A DNA stretch of 64,000 bases from Blautia faecis (GTDB taxonomy: Bacteria > Bacillota > Clostridia > Lachnospirales > Lachnospiraceae). Made by a program: the position numbers and the translations under genes. A model generated the notes under the pieces. The model was not told the origin of the DNA and made no database searches. It worked only from the letters and a program-made list of their open reading frames with translations. The stretch's first letter is position 1. Each line of letters starts with the position of its first letter. The DNA is taken from assembly GCF_020554845.1 (NCBI RefSeq), contig NZ_JAJCIA010000014.1, forward strand, positions 1 through 64,000, written 5' to 3'. This document shows, piece after piece, positions 42,511-51,914 of this stretch.

Positions 42511-42620
42511 AAAGGGGATAATCATGTAAAACCACGAAAAATGCAGTATTTCCAGTGAGCCTGTCGGTTTTGCGTTGATTCCCGATTTAAAAAGTGTTAT
42601 ACTAAAAAATATTTATGATG

Positions 42621-42666
42621 CTAGAGCATGTGTGAAAAAGGCTTTCTTTTTTTAAACACGCTCTGG
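42621..42666. repeat. Family 1 repeat, minimal copy
   Basis: 46 bp with both ends kept (CTAGAGCATGTGTGAAAAAG and ACACGCTCTGG) and nearly all of the interior deleted. It lies between recJ and apt, 49 bp before the apt start. Confidence 0.7.
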
Positions 42667-42714
42667 GGTGGCTGAGGCTTTCCCCACAACATCCATTAAT
42701 CTGAGGAGGCTATT

Positions 42715-43239
42715 ATGAAAAAAATAGAAGAATATATAAGAAGTATACCTGATTTTCCAGAACCAGGCATTATTTTCAGAGATGTTACCAGTATCCTTCA
42801 GGACGCAGACGGACTGAAGCTTGCAATTGATTCCATGCAGGATTGTCTGAAGGATGTGGATGTGGATGTAATAGTGGGAACAGAATCCCGTGGATTCATT
42901 TTTGGAATGCCAATTGCTTATAATCTTCATAAGTCTTTTGTACCAGTACGTAAGAAAGGAAAACTCCCATGTGAGACCGTTTCTGCAAGCTATGATCTGG
43001 AATATGGCAAAGCTGAGATTGAGATTCACAAGGATGCCATTAAGCCAGGACAGAAGGTAGTTATCATTGATGATCTGATCGCAACAGGCGGTACAGTTGA
43101 AGCTGCAGCGAAACTGGTAGAGCAGCTTGGTGGAGTGGTAGTGAAGATCGTATTTCTGATGGAACTTGCAGGTCTTGAGGGGCGTAAGAAACTGGAGAAA
43201 TATGACGTTGCTTCTGTAATCCGTTATGAAGGTAAATAA
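42715..43239 (+). CDS. apt: Adenine phosphoribosyltransferase
   Basis: A 174-residue purine salvage enzyme making AMP from adenine and PRPP. The PRPP-binding motif is VVIIDDLIATGGTVEAA, and the N-terminal IPDFPEPGIIFRDVT hood segment is diagnostic. Length is standard. It has an AGGAGG site and sits before rel, a very conserved order in Firmicutes. Confidence 0.97.
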   Translation: MKKIEEYIRSIPDFPEPGIIFRDVTSILQDADGLKLAIDSMQDCLKDVDVDVIVGTESRGFIFGMPIAYNLHKSFVPVRKKGKLPCETVSASYDLEYGKAEIEIHKDAIKPGQKVVIIDDLIATGGTVEAAAKLVEQLGGVVVKIVFLMELAGLEGRKKLEKYDVASVIRYEGK

Positions 43240-43326
43240 AGGATGTGTCTGTTTCGCCAGATTCCCCCGGGGAAACAGGTGGGCGGATGCTGACGCAGAT
43301 AGTATTTAAACAGGCAGGTGTGAAAT

Positions 43327-45660
43327 ATGGCTGATATTGTTAACGAGCAGGGCAAGGAGCCTGAAGTATCAAAAGAGGATATGGAGAAGCTGGAGTCTGT
43401 GAAGAAAGCAGATGCAGCTGTAAAATCCATGCACGACTTTACAAGCCCTGAAGTATTATATAATGAGCTGATTGCCAGCATAAAGAAATATCATCCTTCT
43501 ACGGACATAACCATGATCCAGAAGGCATACGAGACTGCAAGGGAAGCCCACAAGGATCAGAAGAGAAAGTCCGGGGAACCCTACATTATTCATCCTTTAT
43601 GTGTTGCCATTATTCTGGCGGATCTGGAACTGGACAAGGAGACCATTGTAGCAGGCCTTCTTCACGATGCTGTTGAAGATACCTGGATGACCTGTGATGA
43701 GATCACCAGAGAATTTGGTCCTGAGGTTGCGCTTCTGGTAGATGGGGTAACTAAGATCGGTCAGCTGTCCTATTCCAAGGATAAAGTAGAGCTACAGGCA
43801 GAGAGCCTTCGCAAGATGTTCCTTGCCATGGCAAAGGATATCCGTGTTATTCTGATCAAGCTTGCAGACCGTCTTCATAATATGCGTACTCTTCAGTACA
43901 TGACTCCTGAGAAACAGAAGGAGAAGGCAAGAGAGACGATGGACATCTATGCGCCTATCGCACAGCGTCTTGGTATTTCCAAGATCAAAGTAGAGCTGGA
44001 TGACCTTTCCCTGAAATATCTGAAACCAGATGTTTATTATGATCTGGTTGAGAAAGTAGCACTTCGTAAAAGCGTCCGTGAGGAATTCGTAGGGAATATT
44101 GTCAAGACTGTGCATCAGCATATGGTAGAAGCCGGAATTAAGGCACAGGTTGACGGCCGTGTAAAACACTTTTTCAGTATCTATAAAAAGATGGTAAATC
44201 AGAATAAGACGATTGATCAGATTTACGATTTGTTTGCAGTGCGTATCCTGGTAGATACAGTGAAGGACTGTTATGCGGCACTTGGTGTGATCCATGAGAT
44301 GTATAAGCCAATTCCAGGACGTTTCAAGGACTATATTGCAATGCCCAAACCAAATATGTACCAGTCTTTGCATACCACGCTGATCGGACCGAATGGACAG
44401 CCTTTTGAAATTCAGATTAGAACCTTTGAGATGCATAAGACTGCCGAGTACGGTATTGCTGCACATTGGAAGTATAAAGAGGCTTCTGACGGTAAGGCTT
44501 CCTCAGGCAATCGTGAGGAGGAGAAGCTGAACTGGCTGCGCCAGATCCTGGAATGGCAGAGAGACATGTCTGATAATAAAGAGTTCATGAGTCTTCTGAA
44601 AAATGATCTGGATCTGTTTGCAGACAGTGTATACTGCTTTACTCCACAGGGAGATGTGAAAACCCTTCCTAACGGCTCCACCCCCATTGATTTTGCATAC
44701 AGCGTGCACAGTGCTGTAGGAAACAAAATGGTAGGTGCCAGGGTAAATGGCAAACTGGTGCCCATTGAGTACCGGATCCAGAATGGTGACCGTATTGAAA
44801 TCATTACTTCCCAGAATTCCCAGGGACCAAGTCGTGACTGGCTGAAGGTGGTCAAGAGTACACAGGCCAGAAATAAGATCAATCAGTGGTTCAAGAAAGA
44901 ACTGAAGGAAGATAATATTCTGAAGGGCAAGGAAATGCTTGCCCAGTATGCCAAGAGTAAGGGCTTTAAATTCGCTAATTACACCAAGACTCAGTATCTG
45001 GACGCAGTCCTTCGTAAATATGGTTTCCGTGACTGGGATTCTGTACTTGCCGCCATCGGACATGGCGGACTGAAAGAGGGACAGGTATTTAATAAGCTTG
45101 TAGAAGCTTATGATAAAGAGAATAAAAAGAATCTCACAGATGAAGAAGTTCTGGAGGCAGCAGCCGCAGAGAATCAGGATAAGAAGCATCATATCAAGAG
45201 CAAGAGCGGCATTGTAGTACGGGGCATTCATGACGTTGCAGTACGCTTCTCCAAATGCTGTAATCCGATTCCCGGTGATGAGATTGTTGGATATGTTACA
45301 AGAGGCCGTGGTGTTACCATTCATCGAACTGACTGTGTAAATGTGATGAATATGTCTGAAATGGACAGAAGCCGTCTTTTGGAAGCTGAGTGGCAGGATC
45401 CGGAGATCAAGCCGGATGAGCATTACATGGCTGAGATCAATGTATATGCTAATAATCGTACCGGTCTTCTGGTTGATATTTCCAAGATCTTTACAGAGCG
45501 TAAGATTGACATCCGAAATATTAACTGCCGAACAAACAAGCAGGAGAAGGCCACTATTTCTGTAAGCTTTAACGTCAGCTGTAAGGATGAACTGAATTCC
45601 CTTATCGAGAAGATACGTCAGCTGGAAAGTGTTTTGGATGTAGAAAGAACTACAGGCTGA
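43327..45660 (+). CDS. rel: Bifunctional (p)ppGpp synthetase/hydrolase Rel
   Basis: A 777-residue long RSH enzyme that makes and breaks the alarmone (p)ppGpp. In order: a hydrolase HD domain (LLHDAVEDTWM, intact, so hydrolysis is expected), a synthetase domain (RFKDYIAMPKPNMYQSLHTT), a TGS domain (VYCFTPQGDVKTLPNGSTPI), a zinc-finger-like helical part with ISNCCNPIP-type CCNPIPGDEIVGYVT, and a C-terminal ACT domain. The first 40 residues are an unstructured extension. Confidence 0.96.
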   Translation: MADIVNEQGKEPEVSKEDMEKLESVKKADAAVKSMHDFTSPEVLYNELIASIKKYHPSTDITMIQKAYETAREAHKDQKRKSGEPYIIHPLCVAIILADLELDKETIVAGLLHDAVEDTWMTCDEITREFGPEVALLVDGVTKIGQLSYSKDKVELQAESLRKMFLAMAKDIRVILIKLADRLHNMRTLQYMTPEKQKEKARETMDIYAPIAQRLGISKIKVELDDLSLKYLKPDVYYDLVEKVALRKSVREEFVGNIVKTVHQHMVEAGIKAQVDGRVKHFFSIYKKMVNQNKTIDQIYDLFAVRILVDTVKDCYAALGVIHEMYKPIPGRFKDYIAMPKPNMYQSLHTTLIGPNGQPFEIQIRTFEMHKTAEYGIAAHWKYKEASDGKASSGNREEEKLNWLRQILEWQRDMSDNKEFMSLLKNDLDLFADSVYCFTPQGDVKTLPNGSTPIDFAYSVHSAVGNKMVGARVNGKLVPIEYRIQNGDRIEIITSQNSQGPSRDWLKVVKSTQARNKINQWFKKELKEDNILKGKEMLAQYAKSKGFKFANYTKTQYLDAVLRKYGFRDWDSVLAAIGHGGLKEGQVFNKLVEAYDKENKKNLTDEEVLEAAAAENQDKKHHIKSKSGIVVRGIHDVAVRFSKCCNPIPGDEIVGYVTRGRGVTIHRTDCVNVMNMSEMDRSRLLEAEWQDPEIKPDEHYMAEINVYANNRTGLLVDISKIFTERKIDIRNINCRTNKQEKATISVSFNVSCKDELNSLIEKIRQLESVLDVERTTG

Positions 45661-45793
45661 GAAACAATGGAAATGTGAACTGGCTGGAGATATACAGTAC
45701 GTTGAGCATTGGATGGTATGTTACCGGTCAGGACACGGACAATAACGGAATAATAACATAAATGGCATATCAGCTGCCATGAAAGGATAATCT

Positions 45794-46423
45794 ATGGGAA
45801 AACTTGAATTACAGCAGATGGTTCTTGGCCCTGTATATACCAATTGCTACTTTTTAAAAAATAAAGAAACTGGTGAAACACTGATTGTTGATCCGGCAGA
45901 TTCACCGAAGAGAATCTTTCAGAAGGTGGAAGATATGGGGGCAAAGCCGGTAGGAATCCTTCTGACTCATGGCCATTTTGACCACATTATGGCAGTACAG
46001 GCTGTGAAAGCTGAGTATCAGATTCCGGTTTATGCCTGTCGTCAGGAAGAGGAAATGCTTCGGGAGCCTTCTGTGAATATGACTGACCGGATGCATAAAC
46101 CATGTTCTGTGCGTCCTGATGTTTTTCTGGAGGACCTGCAGGTATTTGAAGCTGCTGGATTTTCTATTCAGATGCTCCACACTCCAGGACACACGAAAGG
46201 AAGCTGTTGCTACTATCTGAAAGACGAAAGGGTTCTGTTCAGCGGGGACACATTATTCTGTGGTTCTGTTGGAAGAACGGATTTTCCTGGCGGCAGTTCC
46301 CGTGAAATCCGGGAGAGCCTTCATAAGCTGTTAAATGCCCTTCCAGATGAAACAAATGTTTATCCGGGGCATGATACATCTACAACTATCGGTTACGAAA
46401 AGAGGTACAATCCATTTGTGTAA
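45794..46423 (+). CDS. MBL-fold metallohydrolase (glyoxalase II-like)
   Basis: A 209-residue zinc hydrolase. The motif THGHFDH gives the ligands His59, His61, Asp63 and His64, with GHTKGSCCYYL and the closing YPGHDTSTTIGYE. The substrate is not known; relatives hydrolyse thioesters such as S-lactoylglutathione, but this group of bacteria usually lacks glutathione. It overlaps hemZ by 8 bp in one operon with it. Confidence 0.9.
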   Translation: MGKLELQQMVLGPVYTNCYFLKNKETGETLIVDPADSPKRIFQKVEDMGAKPVGILLTHGHFDHIMAVQAVKAEYQIPVYACRQEEEMLREPSVNMTDRMHKPCSVRPDVFLEDLQVFEAAGFSIQMLHTPGHTKGSCCYYLKDERVLFSGDTLFCGSVGRTDFPGGSSREIRESLHKLLNALPDETNVYPGHDTSTTIGYEKRYNPFV

Positions 46424-47924
46424 AATAGGAATCCTGCTGCTTGACAGGGATTTCGAGCATGATATATATGAATTAATAAAAGCATTTTATCCGGAAGGAG
46501 ATATCCACAGCCTCTACGAAAAAGACGAAGCGGTATACGATATCTTCTTTACTGTGAAAAAAGATAATGACAATTTTGTTATAAAATATGAGACGAAGGA
46601 TCAAAAAGGTGTTGCCAGCGCAGAGGTGATCCGGGGGGCAGACGGGGATTCCAGTCAGGAAACTCATGAGAAACTCATGGATGCCCATGAGCTTCGTAAA
46701 GCCAACAAGGACAGTCTGAAATATGCACTGTACAATGTTCTGGTGAAGCTTACCGGCAGAACCCTTCCATGGGGGAATCTTACGGGAATCCGTCCGGCCA
46801 AGCTTGCCATGGGGATGATCGAGAGTGGTATGAAAAATACCGAGATCGCACAGGAAATGCGGGAGCGTTATCTGGTAAGCGCAAAGAAAACTGCTCTTGC
46901 CATCACCATAGCAAACAGGGAGCGGGCACTTCTTCAGGATATTGATTATGAGCATGGTTACAGCTTATATGTAGGTATTCCCTTTTGTCCAAGTATCTGT
47001 TTGTATTGTTCCTTCAGCTCCTACCCTTTGAAGCTCTGGGCAAAAAGAGTAGATGAATATCTGGATGCTTTATGTCTGGAAATTCGCGAAACGGCCAGGA
47101 TGATGAAGAACTACAAGCTGGATACGATTTATATCGGCGGAGGCACACCTACCACGTTAGAGCCGTATCAGTTGAAAAGGCTTCTTGATCAGCTGGGAGA
47201 GTCCTTTGGCTTTGATGGACTTGTAGAATTTACCATTGAAGCTGGCAGACCAGATAGTATTACAAGGGAGAAGCTTGAGACGATCAAAGAATTTCCTGTG
47301 ACCAGAATTTCTGTTAACCCCCAGACCATGAATCAGGATACTCTGGAAATCATTGGAAGACGTCATACTGTGGCACAGACCATAGAAGCTTTCCATCTTG
47401 CCAGAGAACTGAATTATAACAATATTAACATGGATCTCATTGTAGGACTGCCTGGAGAAGATATTTCTAAGGTGAAATACACATTGGAGAAAGTAAAAGA
47501 ACTTTCCCCGGATAGTCTTACCGTACATTCTCTGGCTGTGAAGCGTGCAGCACGCCTGAATATGTTCAAGGACAAATATCAGGAGATGACATTTGAAAAT
47601 AACCAGGAGATCATGGATCTGACACAGCAGACTGCATATTCCATGGAAATGGGACCTTACTATCTGTACCGTCAGAAGAACATGAAGGGAAATTTTGAAA
47701 ATGTAGGCTATGCAAAGGTTGACAAAGCTGGGATTTACAATATACTGATTATGGAAGAAAAACAACCGATCATTGCTCTTGGAGCAGGCGGTTCTTCCAA
47801 ACTGGTCTTTGACCATGGCAAACGTATTGAGCGGGTGGAGAATGTGAAAGATGTCACAAGCTATCTTGCCCGTATTGATGAGATGATTGAAAGAAAGCGA
47901 ACAGGAATTGGAACCTGGTTGTAG
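46416..47924 (+). CDS. hemZ: Coproporphyrinogen dehydrogenase-like radical-SAM protein HemZ
   Basis: A 502-residue radical-SAM enzyme. The cluster motif is in GIPFCPSICLYCSFSSYP (CxxxCxxC), followed by TIYIGGGTPTTLEPYQL and the HemN-like VNPQTMNQDTLEIIGR. A 180-residue N-terminal extension is typical of HemZ. TTG 46416 is chosen as start, since AGAGG precedes it; the longer open frame lies within the MBL gene. HemN/Z proteins oxidise coproporphyrinogen III or transfer heme; no other heme gene is near, so the actual role is open. Confidence 0.9.
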   Translation: MCKIGILLLDRDFEHDIYELIKAFYPEGDIHSLYEKDEAVYDIFFTVKKDNDNFVIKYETKDQKGVASAEVIRGADGDSSQETHEKLMDAHELRKANKDSLKYALYNVLVKLTGRTLPWGNLTGIRPAKLAMGMIESGMKNTEIAQEMRERYLVSAKKTALAITIANRERALLQDIDYEHGYSLYVGIPFCPSICLYCSFSSYPLKLWAKRVDEYLDALCLEIRETARMMKNYKLDTIYIGGGTPTTLEPYQLKRLLDQLGESFGFDGLVEFTIEAGRPDSITREKLETIKEFPVTRISVNPQTMNQDTLEIIGRRHTVAQTIEAFHLARELNYNNINMDLIVGLPGEDISKVKYTLEKVKELSPDSLTVHSLAVKRAARLNMFKDKYQEMTFENNQEIMDLTQQTAYSMEMGPYYLYRQKNMKGNFENVGYAKVDKAGIYNILIMEEKQPIIALGAGGSSKLVFDHGKRIERVENVKDVTSYLARIDEMIERKRTGIGTWL

Positions 47925-47940
47925 GAGGGAGGGAAAATTC

Positions 47941-48516
47941 TTGGAAAAGCTTTCCAGTGAACAGTCAGAAACATCCGACAGAGTTTTGGAATTTGATTTA
48001 TCAGCAGAGTTAAGGCATGGAATCGCAGTGAGTAATCTGGCGTACGCGTTAAGTCAGGAGCTGGGGCTTCCTCATGAGCAGTGTTACGATTTTGCAATTG
48101 CAGGAATGCTTCACGACATAGGAAAGCTGAAACTGAGAAGCTATATCAACGGGCAGGAAAGTAATCCCATGGTAATTGAGGAATTGAAATATGTCCGCAT
48201 GCATTCCACACTTGGCTATGAGGAACTGAAAGACCAGGGCTATTCGGATTTTGTTCTTGAGAGTATTCTTTATCATCATGAAAATTACGATGGAAGCGGT
48301 TATCCGTCCAATCTGGCAGGGAAGGAGATTCCCATCGGTGCCCGGATCCTTCGTGTGTGCGATGTATTCTGTGCATTGAGTCAGGATCGGTCTTACCGCA
48401 AGGCTTTTGATAAGCATACTGTGATGGAATTGATGATAGATGAAATAAAAAACTTTGATCTGGAAGTATTTCTTGCATTTCAAAGAGTAGTACACGCCAG
48501 CCAGGCTGGTAAATAA
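47941..48516 (+). CDS. HD-domain phosphohydrolase (HD-GYP-like)
   Basis: A 191-residue cytoplasmic protein. HD signature HDIGKLKLRSYI, then HSTLGYEEL, ILYHHENYDGSGYPSNLAG and IPIGARILRVCDVFCALSQDRSYRKA, which are close to the HD-GYP pattern (HHExxDGSGYP) of cyclic-di-GMP phosphodiesterases. A sensory domain is absent. TTG 47941 follows GGAGGGAGGG. It lies between hemZ and hisS in the same direction. Confidence 0.85.
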   Translation: MEKLSSEQSETSDRVLEFDLSAELRHGIAVSNLAYALSQELGLPHEQCYDFAIAGMLHDIGKLKLRSYINGQESNPMVIEELKYVRMHSTLGYEELKDQGYSDFVLESILYHHENYDGSGYPSNLAGKEIPIGARILRVCDVFCALSQDRSYRKAFDKHTVMELMIDEIKNFDLEVFLAFQRVVHASQAGK

Positions 48517-48525
48517 GGAGGACAC

Positions 48526-49776
48526 ATGGCATTAAAGAAGAAGCCGGTTACCGGCATGAAAGATATTTTACCAAAGGAGATGGAAGTCCGTAACTACGTT
48601 ACAGGACTGATCCGTGAGACATATGGTTCCTTTGGATTTACTTCAATTGAGACTCCGGGAGTGGAGCACATTGAGAACCTGTGCAGCAAACAGGGCGGTG
48701 ATAATGAGAAGCTGATTTTCAAAATCTTAAAAAGAGGTGAGAAGCTGAAGCTTGATCAGGCAAAAGAAGAAGCTGATCTTGTGGATTCAGGTCTTCGCTA
48801 TGATCTGACAGTACCTCTTTCCAGATATTATTCAAATAACTCTAATGAACTGCCTGGACCATTTAAGGCACTTCAGATGGGATATGTATGGAGAGCTGAT
48901 CGTCCGCAGAGAGGACGTTTCCGTCAGTTTATGCAGTGTGACATTGACATTTTAGGTGAGCCTACTTATATGGCAGAAATCGAGCTGGTACTTGCGACTA
49001 CTACACTTCTTGGCAAGCTTGACTTCCATAATTTCACTATCCGTATCAATGACCGTCGTATTCTGAAGGCTATGGCTGAGTATAGCGGATTTCCGAAGGA
49101 AAGCTTTGATACTGTATTTATCATTCTTGACAAGATGGATAAGATTGGTCTTGAGGGCGTAGCGAAAGAACTGGAAGAGGAAGGCTTTGCAAAAGAAAGC
49201 ATTGATACTTATCTTGCGATGTTTAAAGAAATCAGCTCAGATATCCAGGGCGTAAGATATTGCAAGGAGAAGCTGGCAGATGTTCTTGACGAACAGATTG
49301 CAGCAGATCTCGAGACGATCATTTCCACTGTGGAAGCTGTGAAGACTGCTGACTTTAAGATGGCATTTGATCCTACACTGGTTCGCGGCATGTCTTATTA
49401 CACCGGTCCGATCTTCGAAATTTCCATGGATGAGTTTGGCGGCAGCGTTGGCGGCGGCGGACGTTATGATGAGATGATTGGTAAATTTACAGGAAACAAT
49501 ACAAGTGCATGCGGATTCTCTATTGGATTTGAGCGTATTGTTATGCTCCTTCTTGAAAGAGGATATCAGATTCCTACAGCGAAGACTAAGAAGGCATATC
49601 TTATTGAGAAAAATATGCCGTCAGACAAGCTGATTGAGATTTTCCGTCAGGCAGAAGAAGAGAGAAAGACCGGAGTTCAGGTCAATATCTCTATTATGAA
49701 GAAGAATAAGAAATTCCAGAAAGATCAGATGACAGCTGAAGGCTATACGGAATTTGTGGAATTCTTTAAACGCTGA
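48526..49776 (+). CDS. hisS: Histidyl-tRNA synthetase
   Basis: A 416-residue class II synthetase charging tRNA-His. Motif 1 region is RETYGSFGFTSIETPGVE; motif 2 is near GYVWRADRPQRGRFRQFMQC; the histidine-specific VRGMSYYTGPIFEI and GGGGRYDEMIGKF are present, with motif 3 in GFSIGFERI. A typical C-terminal anticodon domain follows. The start has AAGGAGG. I see no T-box in the short gap upstream. Confidence 0.96.
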   Translation: MALKKKPVTGMKDILPKEMEVRNYVTGLIRETYGSFGFTSIETPGVEHIENLCSKQGGDNEKLIFKILKRGEKLKLDQAKEEADLVDSGLRYDLTVPLSRYYSNNSNELPGPFKALQMGYVWRADRPQRGRFRQFMQCDIDILGEPTYMAEIELVLATTTLLGKLDFHNFTIRINDRRILKAMAEYSGFPKESFDTVFIILDKMDKIGLEGVAKELEEEGFAKESIDTYLAMFKEISSDIQGVRYCKEKLADVLDEQIAADLETIISTVEAVKTADFKMAFDPTLVRGMSYYTGPIFEISMDEFGGSVGGGGRYDEMIGKFTGNNTSACGFSIGFERIVMLLLERGYQIPTAKTKKAYLIEKNMPSDKLIEIFRQAEEERKTGVQVNISIMKKNKKFQKDQMTAEGYTEFVEFFKR

Positions 49777-49911
49777 TAAAGAGATTTAACGTGTTGTTTT
49801 TGAAAAACAGCCGTCAATGATATTTTATGGAGCATTCAAAGCAATACAGCTGAATGGTTCATAATCAGAGAAAGCTGGGGGAAACCCCATAGAATAAGGA
49901 GGCGCCTTAAA

Positions 49912-51717
49912 ATGGCTGAGAGTATGCAGGGACTGCACAGAACCTGTCGATGTGCAGAAGTGACCACACAGATGGTAGGCAGCGAAGTAACACTTATGGG
50001 ATGGGTTCAGAAAGCAAGAGATAAAGGAGGAATCATTTTCGTAGATTTACGTGACCGCAGTGGTATTATGCAGCTGATCTTTGAAAATGGTTCCATTGAT
50101 GAAGAAGGCTTTGCCAAAGCCGGCAAGCTGAGAAGTGAGTTTGTGATCGCAGTTACCGGAACCGTTGAGAAACGTGGTGGTGCAGTAAATGAGAATCTTG
50201 CAACAGGTGAGATCGAAGTGAGAGCAAAATCTCTCCGTGTTCTTTCCGAGGCAGAAGTTCCACCATTCCCGGTTGAGGAGAACAGCAAAACAAAAGAGGA
50301 TGTACGTCTGAAATACCGTTACCTTGACTTAAGACGTCCGGATCTCCAGAGAAACCTGATCCTGAAGAGCCGTGTAATGCAGCTGACAAGATCCTTCTTT
50401 ACAAACGAGGGATTCCTGGAGATTGAGACTCCTATGCTTGGAAAGAGTACTCCTGAAGGCGCAAGAGATTATCTGGTGCCATCCCGTGTACATCCTGGCT
50501 GCTTCTATGGTTTGCCGCAGTCACCGCAGCTGTACAAACAGCTTCTGATGTGTTCCGGATATGACAGATACATCCAGATTGCAAGATGCTTCCGTGATGA
50601 GGATCTTCGTGCTGACCGTCAGCCGGAGTTCACACAGATCGATATGGAACTTTCTTTCGTAGATGTAGATGATGTAATCGATGTAAATGAGAGATATCTT
50701 TCCTACCTGTTCAAAGAGGTTCTTGGTATCGATGTGAAACTTCCAATCGAGAGAATCACATGGCAAGAAGCAATGGATCGTTTCGGTTCTGATAAACCGG
50801 ATATGAGATTTGGCATGGAGCTTCATGATGTAAGCGATATTGTGAAGAACTGTGGATTCTCCGTATTCACAGGTGCTCTTGAAGCTGGTGGAAGCGTTCG
50901 TGGTATCAACGCAGAAGGCCAGGGCAGCATGCCTCGTAAGAAAATTGACAAGTTAGTAGAGTTTGCCAAGGGATATGGTGCAAAAGGTCTTGCATACATT
51001 GCAATCGCAGAAGATGGCACCAGAAAGTCTTCCTTTGCCAAGTTTATGACAGATGAGGAGATGGATGCTCTTGTAGCTGCTATGGACGGTAAAGCAGGTG
51101 ACCTGCTTCTGTTTGCAGCGGATAAGAAGAAACTGGTTTATGATGTTCTTGGCGCACTTCGTCTGGAGCTTGCAAAACAGATGGATCTTCTTGACAAGAA
51201 CGAATACCGCTTCGTATGGGTAACGGAGTTCCCGCTTCTTGAGTGGAGCGAGGAAGAAAACCGTTTCACAGCTATGCACCATCCATTTACAATGCCGATG
51301 GATGAGGATATCCCGCTTCTCGACACAGATCCGGGCGCTGTTCGTGCGAAGGCTTACGATATTGTACTGAATGGTAACGAGATCGGCGGCGGCAGTGTTC
51401 GTATCCATCAGGATGATATTCAGGAGAGAATGTTTAAAGAGCTTGGATTTACCCCGGAAGCTGCCCATGAGCAGTTCGGATTCCTTCTGGATGCATTCAA
51501 ATACGGAGTTCCGCCTCACGCCGGACTGGCTTATGGTCTTGACCGTCTGGTTATGCTCATTGCCAAGGTTGACAGTATTCGTGACGTAATTGCATTCCCG
51601 AAGGTAAAAGATGCATCCTGTCTGATGACTCAGGCACCGCAGCGCGTAAGCGAAGCACAGTTGGACGAGCTGGGACTTGAAGTTGAGAAAGAAGCTGCTC
51701 CAGAGACTGAGGAATAA
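49912..51717 (+). CDS. aspS: Aspartyl-tRNA synthetase
   Basis: A 601-residue class II synthetase of the bacterial type. It has an N-terminal OB-fold anticodon domain (VTLMGWVQKARDKGGIIFVD), the catalytic domain with motif 2 (FRDEDLRADRQPEFTQID), the bacterial insertion (GAD) domain and motif 3 (GLAYGLDRLVMLI). The order hisS-aspS is conserved in Firmicutes. Strong AAGGAGG site. Confidence 0.97.
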   Translation: MAESMQGLHRTCRCAEVTTQMVGSEVTLMGWVQKARDKGGIIFVDLRDRSGIMQLIFENGSIDEEGFAKAGKLRSEFVIAVTGTVEKRGGAVNENLATGEIEVRAKSLRVLSEAEVPPFPVEENSKTKEDVRLKYRYLDLRRPDLQRNLILKSRVMQLTRSFFTNEGFLEIETPMLGKSTPEGARDYLVPSRVHPGCFYGLPQSPQLYKQLLMCSGYDRYIQIARCFRDEDLRADRQPEFTQIDMELSFVDVDDVIDVNERYLSYLFKEVLGIDVKLPIERITWQEAMDRFGSDKPDMRFGMELHDVSDIVKNCGFSVFTGALEAGGSVRGINAEGQGSMPRKKIDKLVEFAKGYGAKGLAYIAIAEDGTRKSSFAKFMTDEEMDALVAAMDGKAGDLLLFAADKKKLVYDVLGALRLELAKQMDLLDKNEYRFVWVTEFPLLEWSEEENRFTAMHHPFTMPMDEDIPLLDTDPGAVRAKAYDIVLNGNEIGGGSVRIHQDDIQERMFKELGFTPEAAHEQFGFLLDAFKYGVPPHAGLAYGLDRLVMLIAKVDSIRDVIAFPKVKDASCLMTQAPQRVSEAQLDELGLEVEKEAAPETEE

Positions 51718-51771
51718 GAAAAGAAATACAACAAGAGATAACTTAGCTTATAACTTGGAATAAGCTGACTG

Positions 51772-51805
51772 AAAAATCCTGCCTGCAAAAATGGGTGGGA
51801 TTTTT
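51772..51805 (+). terminator. aspS terminator
   Basis: AAAAATCC/GGATTTTT with further inner pairing, ending in TTTTTCTT. It closes the long recJ-to-aspS gene cluster. Confidence 0.75.
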
Positions 51806-51872
51806 CTTATGGAAGAATGTTGTCACGCTCTGGCAGGCATGGACTTTGGGTTCGCTGTCAGCACAAATAAAA

Positions 51873-51905
51873 ACGCCCCTGCACAAGTTTGCAGAGGCGT
51901 AAATT
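51873..51905 (-). terminator. Terminator of the minus-strand lipoprotein gene
   Basis: ACGCC-C-CTGCA and TGCAG-A-GGCGT pair with one internal mismatch; on the minus strand the hairpin is followed by TTTATTT. Confidence 0.75.
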
Positions 51906-51914
51906 TTAACTATA

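Noticed and set aside
49777..49911. T-box riboswitch upstream of aspS (and in the short gap before hisS)
   Set aside because: The gaps are short and I find neither a T-box core sequence nor an antiterminator/terminator pair.
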